Of a stretch of DNA of 64,000 bases, positions 1 to 11,116 are shown piece by piece. The notes under the pieces are model-generated. The model searched no databases. It saw only the letters and a list, made by a program, of their open reading frames with translations, and was not told the origin of the DNA. A program made the translations under genes and the position numbers. The stretch comes from Tetracladium setigerum (lineage: Eukaryota > Ascomycota > Leotiomycetes > Helotiales). How positions within the stretch are numbered: the first letter of the stretch is position 1; each line of letters starts with the position of its first letter. The stretch spans positions 2,418,001 to 2,482,000 of the forward strand of contig PZJY01000008.1 in NCBI GenBank assembly GCA_031472005.1. The letters are read 5' to 3'.

Positions 1-1179
1 CACATAGCAATCAGGGAGAACTTCGAAGATAATAGGCGTGAATTGTCCTCCTGGTAAAGTAATCGTTGTGTGCACTTGACCAATTGTACGTCGAGTGCTG
101 TTGTCCGGAAAAACAATTAATCCAAGGTTCTCCCTGGCGGTGCGAATTGTAAATCCTATATGTTTTGCCCAAGCTGCATCCATCACGTTACGAGCAGAAC
201 CGATGTCGGCAAGTGCCTCCATGGGGACATTGTTTCCCAAAGACCCTTGAACCCGCTGCGAAGTCTCTCCCAGGAGATTCAACGACCAGATATTGTGAGA
301 CGGGAATACACCCTTCACAAATCGATGGATATTCTTGGTCATGAGTTGGGTGAACCGCAAAAATGGATTTCCCAGGAGACAGTCATACTTGAAGTCGTCC
401 AAGACATGGGCAACAATATTTATGACTTTCAAGGGGTCATCAGGGAATGTCCATGGAAAGCGGACAATTCCTGGGGAAGCGATTTGGTTCGAGTTGCCCA
501 TGCGTAGAAGTGCAGGCTGACGCTTCATTTTTAGCCCCCTCTCTTTAACACACCGCGATGAGATGATGTTTTGCCCGGCTCCTGTGTCACCAAAAGCCCA
601 TATCTCTTGGCCGTTGACTATCCCCTTCACCCCTCTCCGTCCATTTTGACACCTCGCGAGTGGTTCGGTGTTTTGGCCAACTTGTGCCGTCTTTCCTGAA
701 ATAACATTCTTGCCGAACACTCGCACTCGGTCGTAGAAGTTGCCGGGTTGTATTACTTGGTTCTTGAAGTCGTGGGCCTTTTCCCTGTATTTCACGGCTT
801 CCTCAAATAACACTGGTCCTTCTAAATACCCCTCGTCAATGCTGAGTCCAGAGTCGATATCCCTCCTCAAACCATATTCAATACCCGGCAAGCCACCTAG
901 CGCAATAAAGGCCTGGACCGATTTTGGATTTAATAATTTGTTTAATTGACCGGGGCTGTATGCAAACGAGTTCCTTTCAACTTGGAAATCCCTCTCTATG
1001 CCGTCGTCGGGAGGTAGGGCGTCTTCGGTATCATCGAAGGTAATTGTTGACGCGCTACTCATTCCACCGGGGGTTATTGGCAGACTTAAAAGCGAGGAGC
1101 CCGAAATCGCAGAGGCTGATCTCGAGTGTCGCGTAGTGGAAGGCGATATTTCTTTGTCGAAATCTTCCTGTGTGAACAT
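1..1179 (-). CDS. double retropepsin-like aspartic protease-fold protein (partial)
   Basis: The minus-strand frame is open from an ATG at 1179-1177 (in-frame stop just upstream at 1189-1191) to the window edge, so 393 codons are visible and the C-terminus is missing. After a serine-rich N-terminus of about 130 residues come two retropepsin-like units. The first has GDTGAGQNIIS at residues 197-207, with the catalytic-type Asp at 198, followed by the flap and LLGNPF segment expected of the fold. The second has ADIGSARNVMD, with Asp at 325, where the usual DTG is DIG. No reverse transcriptase, RNase H or integrase is visible next to it, so it looks like a domesticated or cellular retropepsin-type gene rather than a live retrotransposon. 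The missing 3' part could change that. Whether it is proteolytic is unknown; the Thr-to-Ile change suggests the second unit is impaired. Confidence 0.72.
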   Translation of the reverse strand, partial: MFTQEDFDKEISPSTTRHSRSASAISGSSLLSLPITPGGMSSASTITFDDTEDALPPDDGIERDFQVERNSFAYSPGQLNKLLNPKSVQAFIALGGLPGIEYGLRRDIDSGLSIDEGYLEGPVLFEEAVKYREKAHDFKNQVIQPGNFYDRVRVFGKNVISGKTAQVGQNTEPLARCQNGRRGVKGIVNGQEIWAFGDTGAGQNIISSRCVKERGLKMKRQPALLRMGNSNQIASPGIVRFPWTFPDDPLKVINIVAHVLDDFKYDCLLGNPFLRFTQLMTKNIHRFVKGVFPSHNIWSLNLLGETSQRVQGSLGNNVPMEALADIGSARNVMDAAWAKHIGFTIRTARENLGLIVFPDNSTRRTIGQVHTTITLPGGQFTPIIFEVLPDCYV

Positions 1180-1633
1180 TAGTGATTTTCAGGAAGGGAA
1201 AGGGTCAACACTAACTGAGGTCTGCATCCGCAACTTGGGAACGGCCAGCATGTTTTCGGGCATTTTGACAGAAGTCTCGCAAGTGCACCAGCAAGAAGTT
1301 GTGTGGACTGTGGACTACTGTGGACTTACTGCCTGAGGGAATGATGGTGATGTAGATATCTTCGAATGACGCATGGAAGAGTGAAGGAAAGGGGAAAGGG
1401 GGAAGGAAAGGCAGAATGCACGAAGGGCAGTCTCACAGTCTCACCGAGGGACTTCAGGCTGAAGCAACTTGGGAGGCTGAGCATCTTGAGATTCTGCCAA
1501 TGGCATCAATGACATCATCCTCCCAACTGCCTGCGTCCAAATCCCATCATCGCGAAAAACAGAAAGAAATGCCAACCATTACAGTACGGTATATCCTCAT
1601 CTAGTCGTGTGGTGTTGTGTTGTGTTCCAGTCT
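1180..1633. other. divergent intergenic region
   Basis: Non-coding stretch between two divergently transcribed genes. It contains a purine-rich G/A tract near 1380-1410. I see no clear TATA box or RNA gene. It should carry both promoters. Confidence 0.5.
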
Positions 1634-2762
1634 ATGATGGCCGCAGCTCCAGACTCAGAACAAGGTCGACGTCGTGACCCCGACAGGCTCGACGGCTTCC
1701 CGACCTTGGCACACTTCATCAGCGAGGACAACGACGCGCAAATCTTCCGCCGCTTCACCCGCTTGGGAGCGCGCAACCTGCTCTACCTCCAGAGCATCGT
1801 GATTGCCCTGGAGAAGAAGCTCGACGACTTTGATAGGCACGATGCCAAAAATGCACCAGGGAATCCGGGTGTTCGACAGGCGGCGCGGAGACTCCCACGA
1901 GAAGAGGAGGGAGATGCGTTGGAGCGTGTAGAGCTATGCAGTCAGATTGCGGTTGCGATGAGGAATTATCGTAGGTCATGTGATTTTATTTTATTTTATT
2001 TCTGCGTCTTTTATTTAGAGATGATGATGTGTGTGTGTGTGTGTGTGTGTTGACATGTTTTACTGTAGGAGAAGCACTTATTCAAGAGCATCAGGTTCTT
2101 GCGCTCAAGAACCCTTCCAAACGGCCACTTGCCACTTTCCGGAGATTCTTCTTTGGAGGCAATGATGATGAGACGCCAGACCCGATTCTAAGTGGACAGG
2201 ATGAATTTATGTTGGATGATTCGAGAGATCTTGTAGCCCTTGCTCCGATGGATGACGACCGGCTTGGATCGTTTCTGCGAAATTGGTTCGGATGCTGTTG
2301 TAAGGCAAGTACTGTACAGGAAGAATCCCTATCAGAGGGCTATTTATTTCATCAGACTAAGCCCTCTCCCTTTCCTTGATACTTTTACACATTCTAACGG
2401 TGCCACAGGATCGCAAGAGGAGCTCTCAATCAAGTCTCAAGATCTTCTATTTCTCCGAAGGTCGTATCCAGTTTGCCGGCAATGTTATCAGCACTATCTT
2501 CTGCGCAATCCTGCTCCTCGGAGCCATGGCCGTGCTGTCGGTTCTCGATAACAAAAGCTGGAAGTTAAGACTAGGAATGGTGGCACTGTTTACCTCTATG
2601 TTTGCATTTGTAGTCGGTCTCTTGACGAACGCTCGCCGCGCAGAGATATTTGGATCGACCGCTGCTTATGCTGCTGTGTTGGTTGTCTATGTCAGTCAAG
2701 GTTTGGGTCCTTCGGCAGACTTACCCCAGACGGGTTTGCCTGGGGTAAGCTCGGCTGGTTGA
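1634..2762 (+). CDS. DUF6594-family membrane protein
   Basis: Exons 1634-1970, 2069-2304 and 2409-2762. The N-terminal part reads FPTLAHFISEDNDAQIFRRF followed by LGARNLLYLQ, the typical opening of fungal DUF6594 proteins. The C-terminal exon has a positively charged start and three hydrophobic segments (around IFCAILLLGAMAVLSV, MVALFTSMFAFVVGLL and AAYAAVLVVYV), as in the family. Intron 1 is GT-AG and holds a (GT)n microsatellite. Intron 2 is best explained as GC-AG (AAG|GCAAGT at 2305), because the neighbouring GT donors give a stop or the wrong frame. The start at 1634 is chosen because family similarity begins shortly after it; an in-frame ATG at 1607 is possible. Function is unknown for the whole family, which is common in plant-associated ascomycetes. 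Confidence 0.82.
2029..2050. repeat. (GT)11 microsatellite in intron 1 of the DUF6594 gene
   Basis: Perfect GT dinucleotide run inside the first intron, about 18 bases before the acceptor. Confidence 0.9.
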
Positions 2763-3403
2763 TACTCGATGCTGAGAGTCAGTCAACAACAGATGGCTGG
2801 CGGAATGAGCTACCAAGATTGCCATGCCCTCTCTACTCTCTAATTAGGCGAAGGCCAGAGTCATCATTCTGAGGCTTTGGAGGAATGGTTACGCAACAGT
2901 GGATTGGGACAAAAGTTTCTCAAAGGACGCAATGTCTGGGGAGCGTTAGATTGGTCTCTCTGACATTGTATTGTTCGGAGTACATCAATTCACAAGTTTG
3001 CGAAGCCAGAGACCCACTACCCGAGGACCACGCATTCTGGGAACCAGAATTGGGGGAAACTGGCAAGATTATGAAGAGTTTTACGGGCGAAGGAGGGTGA
3101 AATAGAAGCCCCGAGGGTTGGGGTAGTTAATATTTAGTCTGCTGCGCATAGCTCAACTCGGCACAGACGATTTAACACGCGATATGTAAACGAATTCACG
3201 CTGCTAGAATCGAGTAGCAATGCCACAAGTATGCGTCTTTTCAATATGAAGTTCTTTTTGTTCCTTTTCTGTAAGCAAATCAACGACTTGGAAACCAAAT
3301 TACTCCGCCCATCCATATTCAAAATCCAACATATCCCTCTATCCCAACCAACCGACAGACCGACCCCAAGTGAAAACCAAAAACATATCTCCCACTCAAA
3401 CAA
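2763..3403. other. intergenic region between convergent genes
   Basis: Lies 3' of both the DUF6594 gene and the Zn2Cys6 regulator. It should contain both terminators. I see no gene or notable repeat. Confidence 0.5.
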
Positions 3404-5439
3404 TCAAACCCAATCCTGCGGACTAAACCCCACATTATCCACGTAATACAACCCCCTCATCTCCCCCCTTTCCACCCCCTCATTCTCACCATCCCGCACA
3501 AACTCGCTCAAAAACCTCACCATCCACTGATCCAACCTAAACGATGCCTCCCCGCCATTCTTCCTACATACCTCATGAAAGAGCTGTAATCTCGCGAAAC
3601 AGCTCTCTAGCATGGGCCAGTATTCGCGCAGGCGCAGGAGGATCTTGAAATTTTGCTCGAGACGGGAGCGGGCGGAGTGAATTTCGGGGTCAGAGGTGCT
3701 GAAGAGGAGGGTGTGGATTTGGATTGTGGATGAGATTACGAGGATGTGTCCGACCACTTTTTGGGGGTATTGTTAGTAGGTAGGTTTGGGGCTTAGGTTT
3801 GGGGGAGGGAGTTGGGATGAATGGAATGGGATGGAATGGGATGGGAATGAGGGGGGATTATCCCCAATCTGGCAAGACTTACTATTATATAAAACCTCGC
3901 AACCAGGCGTAGCATGCGCACGATACACAAGACTACAAAGACTCGCCGCAAACTCCTTACATTCCCCCGCCCTTCCATTTCCCATCCCATCACCCCGCTC
4001 CTCTGCATCTCTGTCCTCATGCAAGAACTGATACAACAAGATCTGCCCAAAATGGTAATACCCCAGATAAACCGCCACGAAAATCCTACCCAGCCCTTGA
4101 GCGGCATAGCGGTTTAAATTTTCAGGCGTGTCGAGCATGCTTTCTGGGAGCGAGCGGTGCCAATCGTGCAGTTTTTGGGAGAGTTCGATGATTTTGTGAG
4201 AGATGATGAGGTTGGGTGAGGTGTTGTTTGAGGCGGCTTCGGTGATTACGTCGTTGATTTGCATGAGGATGCGGTTGAGGAGGATCATTTGGGCGAGGAG
4301 AGAAGTGCTTCTGTCTGGGTTGGTGGGTGTGGGTGCAAGGGAGGAAGAGGAAGCATGGGAATCTTGGGTCTGGATCTGGTTTGGTGGGGTTTGGAGAAAG
4401 AGTGCCTCGTCTATTGGGAGGGCGAGGTCGGGTAGATGGGACATTTGGCGGGGGAGACGGACACTTTTGGAGGACCAGACGTCGACCATGCAGAGAGTCC
4501 ACCAGACTGGGGTGCGTCTAAGTTAGCTTGAATTGCGAGTAGAAAAGGCGAGGAGAGAGAGAAGGCTAAACATTACTTCGAATATTTATCTCCTTCTCTA
4601 GAGGGGTTGAGGTTTGTCGATGAGGAAGATTCAGAAGATTTGCCATCCTGCAAGCAATGGTGTAGTATATGGACTCAGTCATTGCATCGTCTTCTGTTGT
4701 GCTGATGCCTCCCAGTAGGACACAAGCCTGTATAGTCGTGATAGAGGTTTCCCGAATATCAAGTAACTTTGCGCTTTCATCGTAGTATATCCTACCTCTC
4801 TCCCTCGGAGCAATGTGCGCAAACATTTTATTGGTAGAAAATCTTTTTGATCGTCAGTACCTGACCAATAACTAGACAAAGAAACCAAACTCACCTTGCT
4901 GAAAATGCCATCATAGCAAGCAAAATAACTCTCGGTGCAGTGCCATCTTTCAAATCTTGCATGAAGCTTGGTCTATGGAACACAGAATGAAATTGATCGT
5001 GTATGAGATCGAAATACAGTTCTACCAATTCCTCACAGACATCTGGAGGTACCAACAAGCGAGCTCGCTCGGTTTCCGCAGGTGATTCTGGCGGTACCTC
5101 TGGTAATGGAATACTTGATTCGGTGCTCTGGGACTGAGCTCTTTCTTGGCCTTGAACTTCATGGTTGTTCAAAGCTTTTCGCTTACATTTGATTCCCCGG
5201 AGCGAGCAGTACAGACATATCAACGAGCCGTTCTCCTGAGGCGCGCATTTACGTCGGCGAGACCTGTATGAAAGAAAGGATGATCGTCAGATGATATGAT
5301 TTGCTTGCGAGGTTTTCTGTTTCACTACTTGCCTGCAAGCTTCACACGCAACCTAGACATGGGTTTCAATAATCAGCAAGAGCAACTTCAATCAACGAAT
5401 TACGATGGCCCCGGGTTGGACGCATACCAAGGCTCTCAT
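3404..5439 (-). CDS. Zn2Cys6 fungal transcription factor
   Basis: Six exons on the minus strand: 5439-5428, 5352-5333, 5263-4895, 4842-4577, 4506-3883 and 3756-3404, giving 547 residues with every splice phase consistent. The N-terminus MRALVACEACRSRRRKC continues into a full binuclear zinc cluster (C-x2-C-x6-C-x9-C-x2-C-x6-C, residues 7-34). A Fungal_trans middle-homology region follows, with YFDLIHDQFHSVFHRPSF, APRERGRIYYDESAKLLD and IWWTLCMVDVWSS. The first exon is only 12 nt and the second 20 nt, so the zinc cluster is split over three exons; intron 2 (5264-5332) is GC-AG. Two acceptors are AAG (introns 4843-4894 and 3757-3882). It is probably a pathway regulator. Its neighbours (alpha-galactosidase, sugar transporter) suggest sugar-related targets, which is inference only. 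Confidence 0.88.
3786..3850. repeat. TGGAATGGGA-type minisatellite inside a TF intron
   Basis: G-rich stretch with repeated GGAATGGGATGGAATGGGAT units within the last intron (3757-3882) of the regulator gene, which is longer (126 nt) than the other introns of that gene. Confidence 0.65.
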
Positions 5440-5831
5440 GTTGTCATTTATCTCTTGACATGAGTGGGTCCCATTTGCGTCTGATATATCAAATGCCAAA
5501 TATCATGGCCGGGAGAGTGTCTCAATCTGACAGGAGGGGAATGGAACCATTTTGACCTCGGCAGGGTTGGCCTGGTCACGTGAGAGCAAAATACATTCCT
5601 TGGCAAGCAAGCCACGCTAATTAAATAAACGTGCCCTTGACTCGAAAGTCGAAACACAAAATGCGTGTTGATCGTGTCATGTCTATTTGATTTTTCCCAA
5701 ATACCTCTAAAAGTCGACTGCTATCTATTTGATACTTCATTTTTTAAATAACAGGGTCTGCCTGTCCTTCCCACCCATACATATCCTTCCAGAAACCCAA
5801 TTGCCCTCCTTTGCTGGCCTTTCTTCGCCGT

Positions 5832-7718
5832 CTACAACTCATCTTTTGCCAGGGTGTATTGTTTGACTTTCTCGCCGGCGTTCTTCAATCTGAACACTTC
5901 GGCCGAGTGTTTCTTCACCCGACGCTTCAGTGCGCCTCGGGCCTTGATGACCTCGACCTTCCTTCCTAGAAGCCTCTCATCTCCAGCCTTCAAACCGTCC
6001 TTGTAGCTTATCTCGGTGGAATTGTACCAATTCACTTCCTTGAGGATCTTCTGAGCAGCCACGGTATCATCAGCTGCGTCGATGATCTTCTGCGCAGTTG
6101 CAAGATCCATTCGGTTCGCCCAGAGGTCATAAGCTTGCCAGCTTTGTTGGACATGGGGAGCTGATCCCTCGGGACCTTGGTAGTAGAAGATTTCTTCAAG
6201 TGAAGCCTCAATGTCCAAGTCTTCATCGGCAGCGTTGAAGAGAATGACCAGTTGGTCACCTCCCCACAAGCTTCCAGTCCAGACGTGTGTCTCTCCCATG
6301 CCGTACTTGTCTTTCTTCACGTTGGTATCTTTTCGGAGGAGGAAGGCTGATGAACCAAGTGGATCTTGACTGATTGCGATAATGGCGGGGTTGTTGAGAA
6401 TGGTCAAAGACTCCGCGGAGAGCTCCCTCAGATCATTTCCCATCAAGAGTGGCGACTTTAAGGCAGACCACATTGCGAAATGCGCTTTGTACTGTTGGAT
6501 GTTAGAAGTGTTGCGCTGTATCGAGGCGGTGCAAATTCTTCTGCGCAAACCAGCGAGCATTGAAGGACGCCAAACTTGATCACTGATCAAGGACAGCCAT
6601 AAACGTCTAAGAAGGCCTTTTCTTGACGATACTTTTTTTTGGAGATCAAAAAAGCATGTTTCGGTATTGGCAACTTGCACAGCAGAAGAATTCGGACCGC
6701 CTCAACTCGTGTGAGAAGGGCATGCTTACCTCGTTGTCTGTCATACCCCCATTGCCAACCTCAAGCATATCGAGATCATTCCAGCCCCCTGGCTGAGCGC
6801 GATCGGCATAAGCCGAGACTCGGTTGAGGATGTTCAAAACCGAGCAGTGGGTTCCTAAGACAGATCAGCTCAAGGTTCGAGTATAACGGGAACCTGGTAA
6901 ACAAACCTGGTGCGATGCAGTGAGGATCTTGTGGTTCGGTGCAACTGCACAGCGCGTCCGGTCGAGTGAAGGAATCATAGATATCGCCAGACATTCTCCA
7001 AGAGTTTGCGATTGACATGCCCCAGGTGTGGACATAATCCTCTCCCCACGAACACAGACCGTACAGAATAGGACGTCCGGTTGCGTTGAGCGCTTCCCAC
7101 ATGACATTGTACCGATTGAAGGAAATTTGTGGTGTGCCAAATCGCCCCTTGTGGAAACAGTTGTCATACTTCAGGTAGTCGACACCCCACGACGCAAATG
7201 CTTGTGCATCTTCGGTTTCATAGTCGAGGGATCCAGCTGGGGAATTTAATTAGCACTTAAGACTGCTTGTCTTTGGAAGGCTTTACCTACCATATCGTGC
7301 ACAGGTGAACTCCCCTGCACTTGAGTACATGCCAAACAGCATTCCCAGATTGTGAATGTCGTCTGACACAGCCTTCATTCCTCTGGGGAATTTTGTGTCA
7401 TCCGAAATCAACCAATTGGTTTTGGATCCCGCCCAGCGGACCAGCAATCATCTAGCACAACATAATTATATCCAACATCACGAAGACCGGTGCTCAGGAG
7501 CTTCGAGGAGGTGTCGAGGAGGAGAGATTCAGAAACGTCGCATCCTAGGGAATTCCAGTTGTTCTAGAGAGTGTCAGTCTCGCAATTTCGCGATAAAAAG
7601 GCTCCAACAAGTTGCAACTTACCCATCCCATTTGAGGTGTTCTAGCAAGACCATTGTTCACAGCCGCGACCTGGTGAGCAAGTAGAGCTACCGTTGCAGC
7701 AATTCGCACTGCAGCCAT
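5832..7718 (-). CDS. GH27 alpha-galactosidase, frameshifted, C-terminal KDEL
   Basis: Exons on the minus strand: 7718-7623, 7563-7291, 7236-6907, 6854-6730 and 6491-5832. A signal peptide (MAAVRIAATVALLAHQVAA) precedes the GH27 opening MGWNNWNSLGCDVSES. YLKYDNC carries the expected nucleophile Asp148, and SWRMSGDIYD the acid/base Asp208 (numbering after frame repair, 494 residues). GGWNDLDMLEVG and MWSALKSPLLMGNDLR also match the family. Exon 2 is one base short: the frame runs DDCWSAGRDPK and then stops, and resumes one frame over at NWLISDDTKFPRGM. One more A in the run at 7420-7423 would restore it. The C-terminus is LAKDEL, an ER-retrieval-type signal unexpected on a secreted hydrolase. 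It would release terminal alpha-galactose from oligosaccharides or glycoconjugates. Confidence 0.88.
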
Positions 7719-8871
7719 TGTGATTGATTATTGATGAATTTGGCGACGAGATTTGGTATTATTTTCCTTGGGAAAAAGGACTGCACATAAGTTTTTGATA
7801 CAATTGCCTCACAGATGAGGAAAGAAAGATAGAATGAAGATGTCGAAAAGTAGCAGATCTGAGGAGGAAATTCTGCTTTTCATGATCGAGGGCGCCGACT
7901 ATTTTCTTTCGCACCAGCTACTAAACCACGAGAAAATTGACCTCATGGTCGCGTGGGGTAAGGTAGGGCAGCTCTAGCTCTCCACTCCCTCCGCTTTTCG
8001 CGCACTTCGAGCCGTGAGGGGAAGAACATGGCAGTTAATAAGAGCAACACAGCAGCGCGATTGAATAGTTGTCATTCGTGCCCATGGGCATTTGTGGGCA
8101 TGGGGAAACCCCGCATTGTGAGGAAATCCGCCGCGGCAAGGCGGTAAAGGCGGAAATAGAATAAGGTTGGCGGCTTTCAGTAATGCTCATTGGCCATTAA
8201 GGCATTTCAAGGCATTTCAAGGAGCAGCGGCAAGCCCTGGAGTTGATGTTCCAAGAAGAGGCAAAGGAGACTAACGGGAGACTAAGCGAGGCATTTAAAC
8301 ACAATATGGGAGTACCGAGGGATCACTACCGATTCGCCTCTCTCGGCCGGGCTTGGCTCTCTCACATCGGAAGTGTTTTGGACCACACACGTCCACAAAG
8401 TCACCTGCATAGTGTTTAAGGCTTGACCAAATTGGGTAGAGGCCGGCGGCATTGTCAGGAGCTGGTCAAAGAGGCTTTTCTATTCCGCAAGTGCATGCAT
8501 TGTTTTCCCAAACTTGAATCCTGACCTCATCCAAGTCCAAGCTGTTGGAGAAAAAAAAACACACATCTCATCTAGGCAAATCTCTCCGCTCGGGAATGCA
8601 ACCCTCAATGTGAACCCCAAGCAACTTCAAACGACAGTTCATCCCCCGCGCGGAGAAACTGGGGAAATTTCGATTCGATACTCGCGTGGCACTTGCATGA
8701 CTCTGGACTCGGCTGTTCTCGTCTAGACTGTTTACATGAACCTGCTCGTTGGGATATAAAGTCAATCTGGTTCCCTCCCTTCACAATAGTATCACCATCT
8801 CCAACCAATAATCTACCTCACTCTCTGGTATTCACTTCTATCTCTCTTTCCTCCTAACTCTTTTTGCAACG
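7719..8871. promoter_or_regulatory. divergent promoter of alpha-galactosidase and MFS transporter
   Basis: A 1.15 kb intergenic region between divergent genes of related function. A TATA-like ATATAAA at 8754-8760 lies about 110 bases before the transporter start and is followed by a pyrimidine-rich leader. A GTGGGG at 7952-7957 fits the CreA consensus (SYGGRG), but such matches are frequent by chance. Shared regulation of the two genes is inferred from the layout. Confidence 0.5.
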
Positions 8872-11116
8872 ATGAGTTCCGACCAAAAGGTTGCGGCGGT
8901 GGACAACGCTCATCTCGAGGTTGCGGACGAGAAATTGACTGGAACCCACCTAGTGGAGCAGGCCAAAGATGCAGACGACCAAGAACATGCCCTCAGTCCT
9001 ATCGAGGCCATCAAAGCCTATCCAATGGCAATCTTCTGGTCTCTCATGGTGGCCATGTGCGTTGTGATGGAAGGTATGTACCGTAGTACCTTTCCTACCT
9101 CTGCCAAGCTTTCGCGGAGTTCCTGCAAAGTTTGAGATCTTAGTAAGATTACTTCTTATGCTAACCGGTCCTTCACAGGTTACGATACGATCTTGATCGG
9201 AAACTTCTTCGCCTATCCAACTTTTGCTAAGAAATACGGTTCATTCTACCCCCATCTGAACAATGGGGCAGGTGGTTACCAATTGACAGCCGCTTGGCAA
9301 TCAGGCGTAAACAATGCTGCTGGTGTTGGAGGTAAATAACATTGAACTCTTCCGAGAAGCCATTGAAGGCGCTCGTAAAGCAGTGTGCTAACTTGCTCCA
9401 GCTTTCTTTGGTGTGCTCGCAAACGGTATCTTGGTAGATAGGTTCGGACAGAAACGCACACTCATCGCGTCGCTTTTCGTTTTGAGTGCATTCATCTTCA
9501 TCACCTTCTTCGCGCCCAACATTGGCGTATTGACCGCTGGACAAGTCCTCGCTGGTCTACCATGGGGTGTTTTCGCTACTACTGCTCCAGCGTGAGTGTA
9601 GTTTTTGATATCTTGGCATGCAACTGCTAATCCTTGCTTAGATATGCTTCCGAAGTTCTTCCTCTCTCGATTCGTGTCTATTTGACCTCATATACCAACA
9701 TGTGCTTCATCATCGGTCAACTGATCGCAGCCGGTGTACTCAACGGTCTCGTTAGCATGGAAAGCGAATGGGGTTTCCGCATTCCATTTGCGCTCCAATG
9801 TAAGTAAACCGAAGAAGCAATCCCACTCTTTCACTTGCTTGTTTAATTCGGAAGCAAGAACCGTCAATCTCCCTGAAAATATGCTAACTATGATCTCACA
9901 GGGGTCTGGCCCGCATTTCTCATTCCCATCCTCTTCTTCGCACCCGAATCACCATGGCATTTAGTCCGAAAGGGTCGTCTCGAAGAAGCCGAAATCTCGC
10001 TTCGCAGACTCCAAAGAGCATCCGCACCCATCGACCCCAAGCAAACCTTGGCAGCTATCATCTACACCAACGACATCGAACAAGAAGTGTCTTCGGGAAC
10101 CTCGTACATGGATTGCTTCAAGGGTACCGAGCTTCGACGAACAGAGATTGCTTGTGTGGTCTTTGCCGGTCAGGTTCTCAGTGGTTCCAGCTTCGCTTAT
10201 AACTCGACCTATTTCTTCCAGCAAGTCGGACTTGACACGCAGACAACTTACAGGTAAGCTAGCCCGACATTTTACCTTTAATCTGTATCCCTTCTCTCTT
10301 GTTACCAACACACACTCAAAGATCTTGACTAACACTCAGTCTCAGTCTTAACTTCGGTGGAACTGGCATGGCACTAGTCGGCACACTCATCTCCTGGTTC
10401 TGCCTGATGCCATATTTCGGCCGCCGCACCATCTATCTCTGGGGTATGGCCGCAATGTGCACCATCCTCATGCTCATCGGTGTTCTCAAGTACGTAAAAA
10501 ATCGTCACCCTCAAAACTCGAACGCATTTGCTAACAATCACCCACCCACAGTGTCCGCGGATCCGAAAAAGCATTTGGACTCAGCCAAGCAGCCCTAACA
10601 CTTGCCTGGACATTCGTCTTCCAACTCTCCGTCGGCCAACTTGGATGGGCCATCCCCGCTGAAATTGGTTCGACTCGACTTCGTCAAAAGACTGTCTGTC
10701 TCGCCCGTAACGCATATTACATTTCTGCCGTCATTGCCAACGCCTTCCAACCGTATGTTCACCCTCCTCTCGTCCCCTATTCACCCTCCATCACCTTCTC
10801 CCCCCACCCAATGCCCTTCCCAAAATCTAAAACCCTCCTCAAACCAACCACAAACTAATCTTCCCTTCCTCACAGATATTTCATGAACCCCACCGAATGG
10901 AACCTCAAAGGCTACACGGGCTTCATCTGGGGCGCAACGACCTTCCTCACCTTCGTATGGGCCTACTTCCGCCTTCCTGAATCCAAGGGTCGCTCCTACA
11001 ACGAGATGGATATCCTCTTTGGCAAGAAACTCCCTGCCAGGAAGTTTGCCAGTCATGTTGTCAATCCGTTCGATGAGAATGAGACGGCAGAGGTAATTGC
11101 TAAGGCGAGAGAGTAA
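8872..11116 (+). CDS. MFS sugar transporter, alpha-glucoside/maltose permease type
   Basis: Eight exons: 8872-9073, 9179-9331, 9402-9591, 9642-9799, 9902-10253, 10340-10489, 10552-10752 and 10876-11116, giving 548 residues with all phases consistent. It is a 12-TM sugar porter: MEGYDTILIGNFF in TM1, GILVDRFGQKRT after TM2, PESPWHLVRKGRLEEAE before the central loop, and RLPESKGRSYNEMDILFGK after TM12. These are the signatures of the fungal alpha-glucoside/maltose permease group in the plasma membrane. The acceptor of exon 6 could instead be at 10346, two residues shorter. It is divergent from the alpha-galactosidase, which suggests uptake of its products or of related oligosaccharides; the substrate cannot be fixed from sequence. 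Confidence 0.9.
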
